Shown in pieces: positions 62,610 to 64,000 of a DNA stretch of 64,000 nucleotides. The position numbers were made by a program, and so were the translations under genes. A model generated the notes under the pieces. That model worked only from the letters and a program-made list of their open reading frames with translations. It searched no databases and had not been told where the DNA came from. The DNA is from Muscardinus avellanarius. Its lineage: Eukaryota > Chordata > Mammalia > Rodentia > Gliridae. The DNA lies in assembly GCA_963383645.1 (NCBI GenBank), contig OY726561.1, positions 136,336,404-136,400,403 on the forward strand, written 5' to 3'. Each line of letters opens with the position of its first letter. The first letter of the stretch is position 1.

Positions 62610-62752
62610 TTATTCTTTATTTTGAAAGAGTGCCTCACTGCATTGTAAAGGGTCTCACCAAGTAGTAGCTGAAGCTGTCCTCGAACCACAATCCTCCCAC
62701 CTCAGCCTCCCAAAAGCTGGGATTACAAGCATATGCCATCACGGCCGGCAGG
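62610..62752 (-). mobile_element. B1-arm fragment abutting the previous SINE
   Basis: 'attttgaaagagtgcctcac' to 'gcatatgccatcacggccgg', a B1 arm only. The ID arm is missing, probably displaced or lost when the neighbouring SINE inserted at the linker. Confidence 0.85.
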
Positions 62753-62989
62753 AGAGCAGAGGTTCTTGAAGCGGGACCTAGGGAGGGTCAGGGCCCACCC
62801 ATGACCCTGCTCAGGCCTTCATTAGAAGAATCCACCAGGCTGGGCCTGGGTTGGTCTTGGAGGCACAAGTTGGATGACCAGGAAGAGGGAGGAAAGGAAG
62901 GCTTTCGAAGGGCACAGGGACGGGTGGGCCTCCGAGGTGGGCTTCCGCCCCCTGAAGAGTCACCCTGGGGGCAGGCGCTGGGTCATTGT
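62753..62989. other. Unique sequence
   Basis: G-rich. No recognised element or exon. Confidence 0.3.
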
Positions 62990-63125
62990 ATCGCTTTGTG
63001 ACTCAGTTTCTCCAAATGTAAAGCAGCCCTAAGAAAGTAACCTCTCTTGTCTTGTTCTGAGGATTCGATGGATCGACATGTTTCCCAGCATGGACTATTA
63101 GCGCTGTGTGTTTGTTAAATCAAAG
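62990..63125 (-). mobile_element. MIR element remnant
   Basis: 'ttgtgactcagtttctccaa', 'atgtaaagcagccctaagaa' and 'tgttctgaggattcgatgga' follow reversed MIR order ('cctcagtttcctcatctgtaaa...gttgtgaggattaaat'). Confidence 0.6.
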
Positions 63126-63535
63126 TATAAAATAGTGGTCAGGGGGACCCTCCTAGGCTACCCTACTGGTAACAGTGACAAAGAGGTGGGGCGAATGAGA
63201 AGGACAGCTCTTGGGGCCCCCCCGAACCCCATGCCTGTCGGCCAATGACGCACAATAGCCAGGGGACCAGGGTCTGTTCCTGATCACACTTGTGTATCCA
63301 AATTTGCCAGGACCTCCATAGCTGCTGCAGGGCGGCCCATGGGCTGAAGGAACCAGCAGCCCTTCAGAGACAGCTGCCTGGCACTGGGCCCTCCCTGGGC
63401 ACCAGGGACCCTGTAGGGCATCTTGTCCACACTTGTAACAGCGCCTCCAGTGGACACTAATAACTTCAGGAAGGCATTTGTTAAGAGTTTGGAGAGACTG
63501 TTTCCCCGGAAGAGCTCGCGTCTTGGCACTGCAAA
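63126..63535. other. Unique sequence, no gene seen
   Basis: A 204-codon minus frame spans 63,153-63,767 but continues into the LTR piece on its right, so it is unlikely to be coding. Confidence 0.35.
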
Positions 63536-63539
63536 AATG

Positions 63540-63780
63540 TCCAGAGATGGAATAATGGAACCAGGGATCTAATCTCATTGGTGGATAAATCTGCTGAGGG
63601 ATTAGGGACTTGGATGCATTTACTGGTGGGGGGCAGCTGTAGTGGGGGGGCTGAAGGAAGTCGGTCCCTGGGGCTGTGGCCTTGGGGACTATGTCTATAA
63701 TATATATCTCCCTGGTCCCTTCCTCCTGGTCTCTCAGCTTTCCCCTGCCACACCTTGGGAAGTCCACATGAGACCTGGGT
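63540..63780 (+). mobile_element. MaLR-like LTR fragment
   Basis: 'tctcattggtggataaatct', 'ctgctgagggattagggact', 'ggtccctggggctgtggcct' and 'tggggactatgtctataata' share order with the LTR copies at 770-1,115 and 4,195-4,470 and resemble the 5' half of a MaLR LTR. The 3' part is missing. Confidence 0.5.
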
Positions 63781-63802
63781 GCCCGCTGTTTAGAAGCCTT
63801 TC

Positions 63803-64000
63803 ATGAGCCAGGTGTGGGACACACACCTCTGATTCCTGTACAGAAGGATTGTAGGTTTGAGGCCGGCCCTGGCAACTTAGTGAGAACCCGTTTCAAAATA
63901 AATAAATGAATAAATAAATAAATGAAATTGGGCTGGTATAGCTCAGGCGTAGAACACCCTTCAGTTCAATGCCAGTACCAGAAAAAAAGAAGGAGGAGGA
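63803..64000 (+). mobile_element. B1-dID SINE, form A, at the window edge
   Basis: 'catgagccaggtgtgggaca', 'aggccggccctggcaactta', a linker of AAATA/AATGA units, ID arm 'ggtatagctcaggcgtagaa', then A/GGA tail to the window end. Confidence 0.88.

Noticed and set aside
63153..63767. 204-codon minus frame
   Set aside because: It runs from unique DNA into an LTR fragment without a shared domain.

Overview
This window is nuclear DNA from a rodent, most likely a squirrel-family species (ground squirrel, marmot or relative). The main clue is one dimeric SINE present in roughly 55 copies on both strands: a 7SL-derived B1 arm followed by a tRNA-derived ID arm. This is the B1-dID layout, known from Sciuridae, Gliridae and related families. 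I found no protein-coding gene, rRNA, functional tRNA, CRISPR array or bacterial feature. The long open frames are chance frames in GC-rich or simple-repeat DNA, or remnants of L1 ORF2. The window looks like intergenic or deep intronic sequence, so the annotation is mostly a map of transposable elements, their order of insertion, and the unique DNA between them.

Two SINE forms recur and are named here for brevity. Form A has the usual B1 arm with lost-and-repeated 'cagcaacttagtgag' blocks and an ID arm reading 'ggtagaatgcccctgggttcc'. Form B replaces that B1 segment with a short hairpin (aagccagc-cgc-gctggctt) and has an ID arm ending 'gggcttccaggaacccc'. Form B copies sit inside form A copies with clean target duplications, so form B is the younger.

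Layout. 1-5,600: MaLR-like and ERVL-like LTR remnants, SINEs and one AC repeat. 5,940-6,350: a CpG-rich block, the best promoter-like stretch. 6,990-18,826: an old antisense L1 split by what appears to be an endogenous retrovirus on the minus strand. Its LTRs lie at about 8,613-9,124 and 17,829-18,404, with a polypurine tract next to the 3' LTR. Its interior has lost its coding frames and is filled with later L1 and SINE insertions. 19,050-21,030: unique sequence with a MIR. 21,030-25,150: old L1 debris with SINEs, including a 115-bp processed retrocopy inserted inside a SINE. 25,180-29,000: unique GC-rich DNA with a MIR and an L2 piece. 29,577-35,407: a long antisense L1 mosaic with LTR and SINE insertions. 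35,820-50,300: mostly unique DNA with MIR and L2 relics, SINEs and microsatellites. 50,300-57,800: nested SINEs, a SINE with five tandem ID arms, an L1 inside a SINE, and a Tigger-like transposon whose own TC run has grown into a microsatellite. 57,800-64,000: unique DNA, AT-rich microsatellites, SINEs and a final LTR piece.

Element names rest on sequence memory, not a database search. Boundaries without a stated target duplication are good to roughly 10-30 bases.
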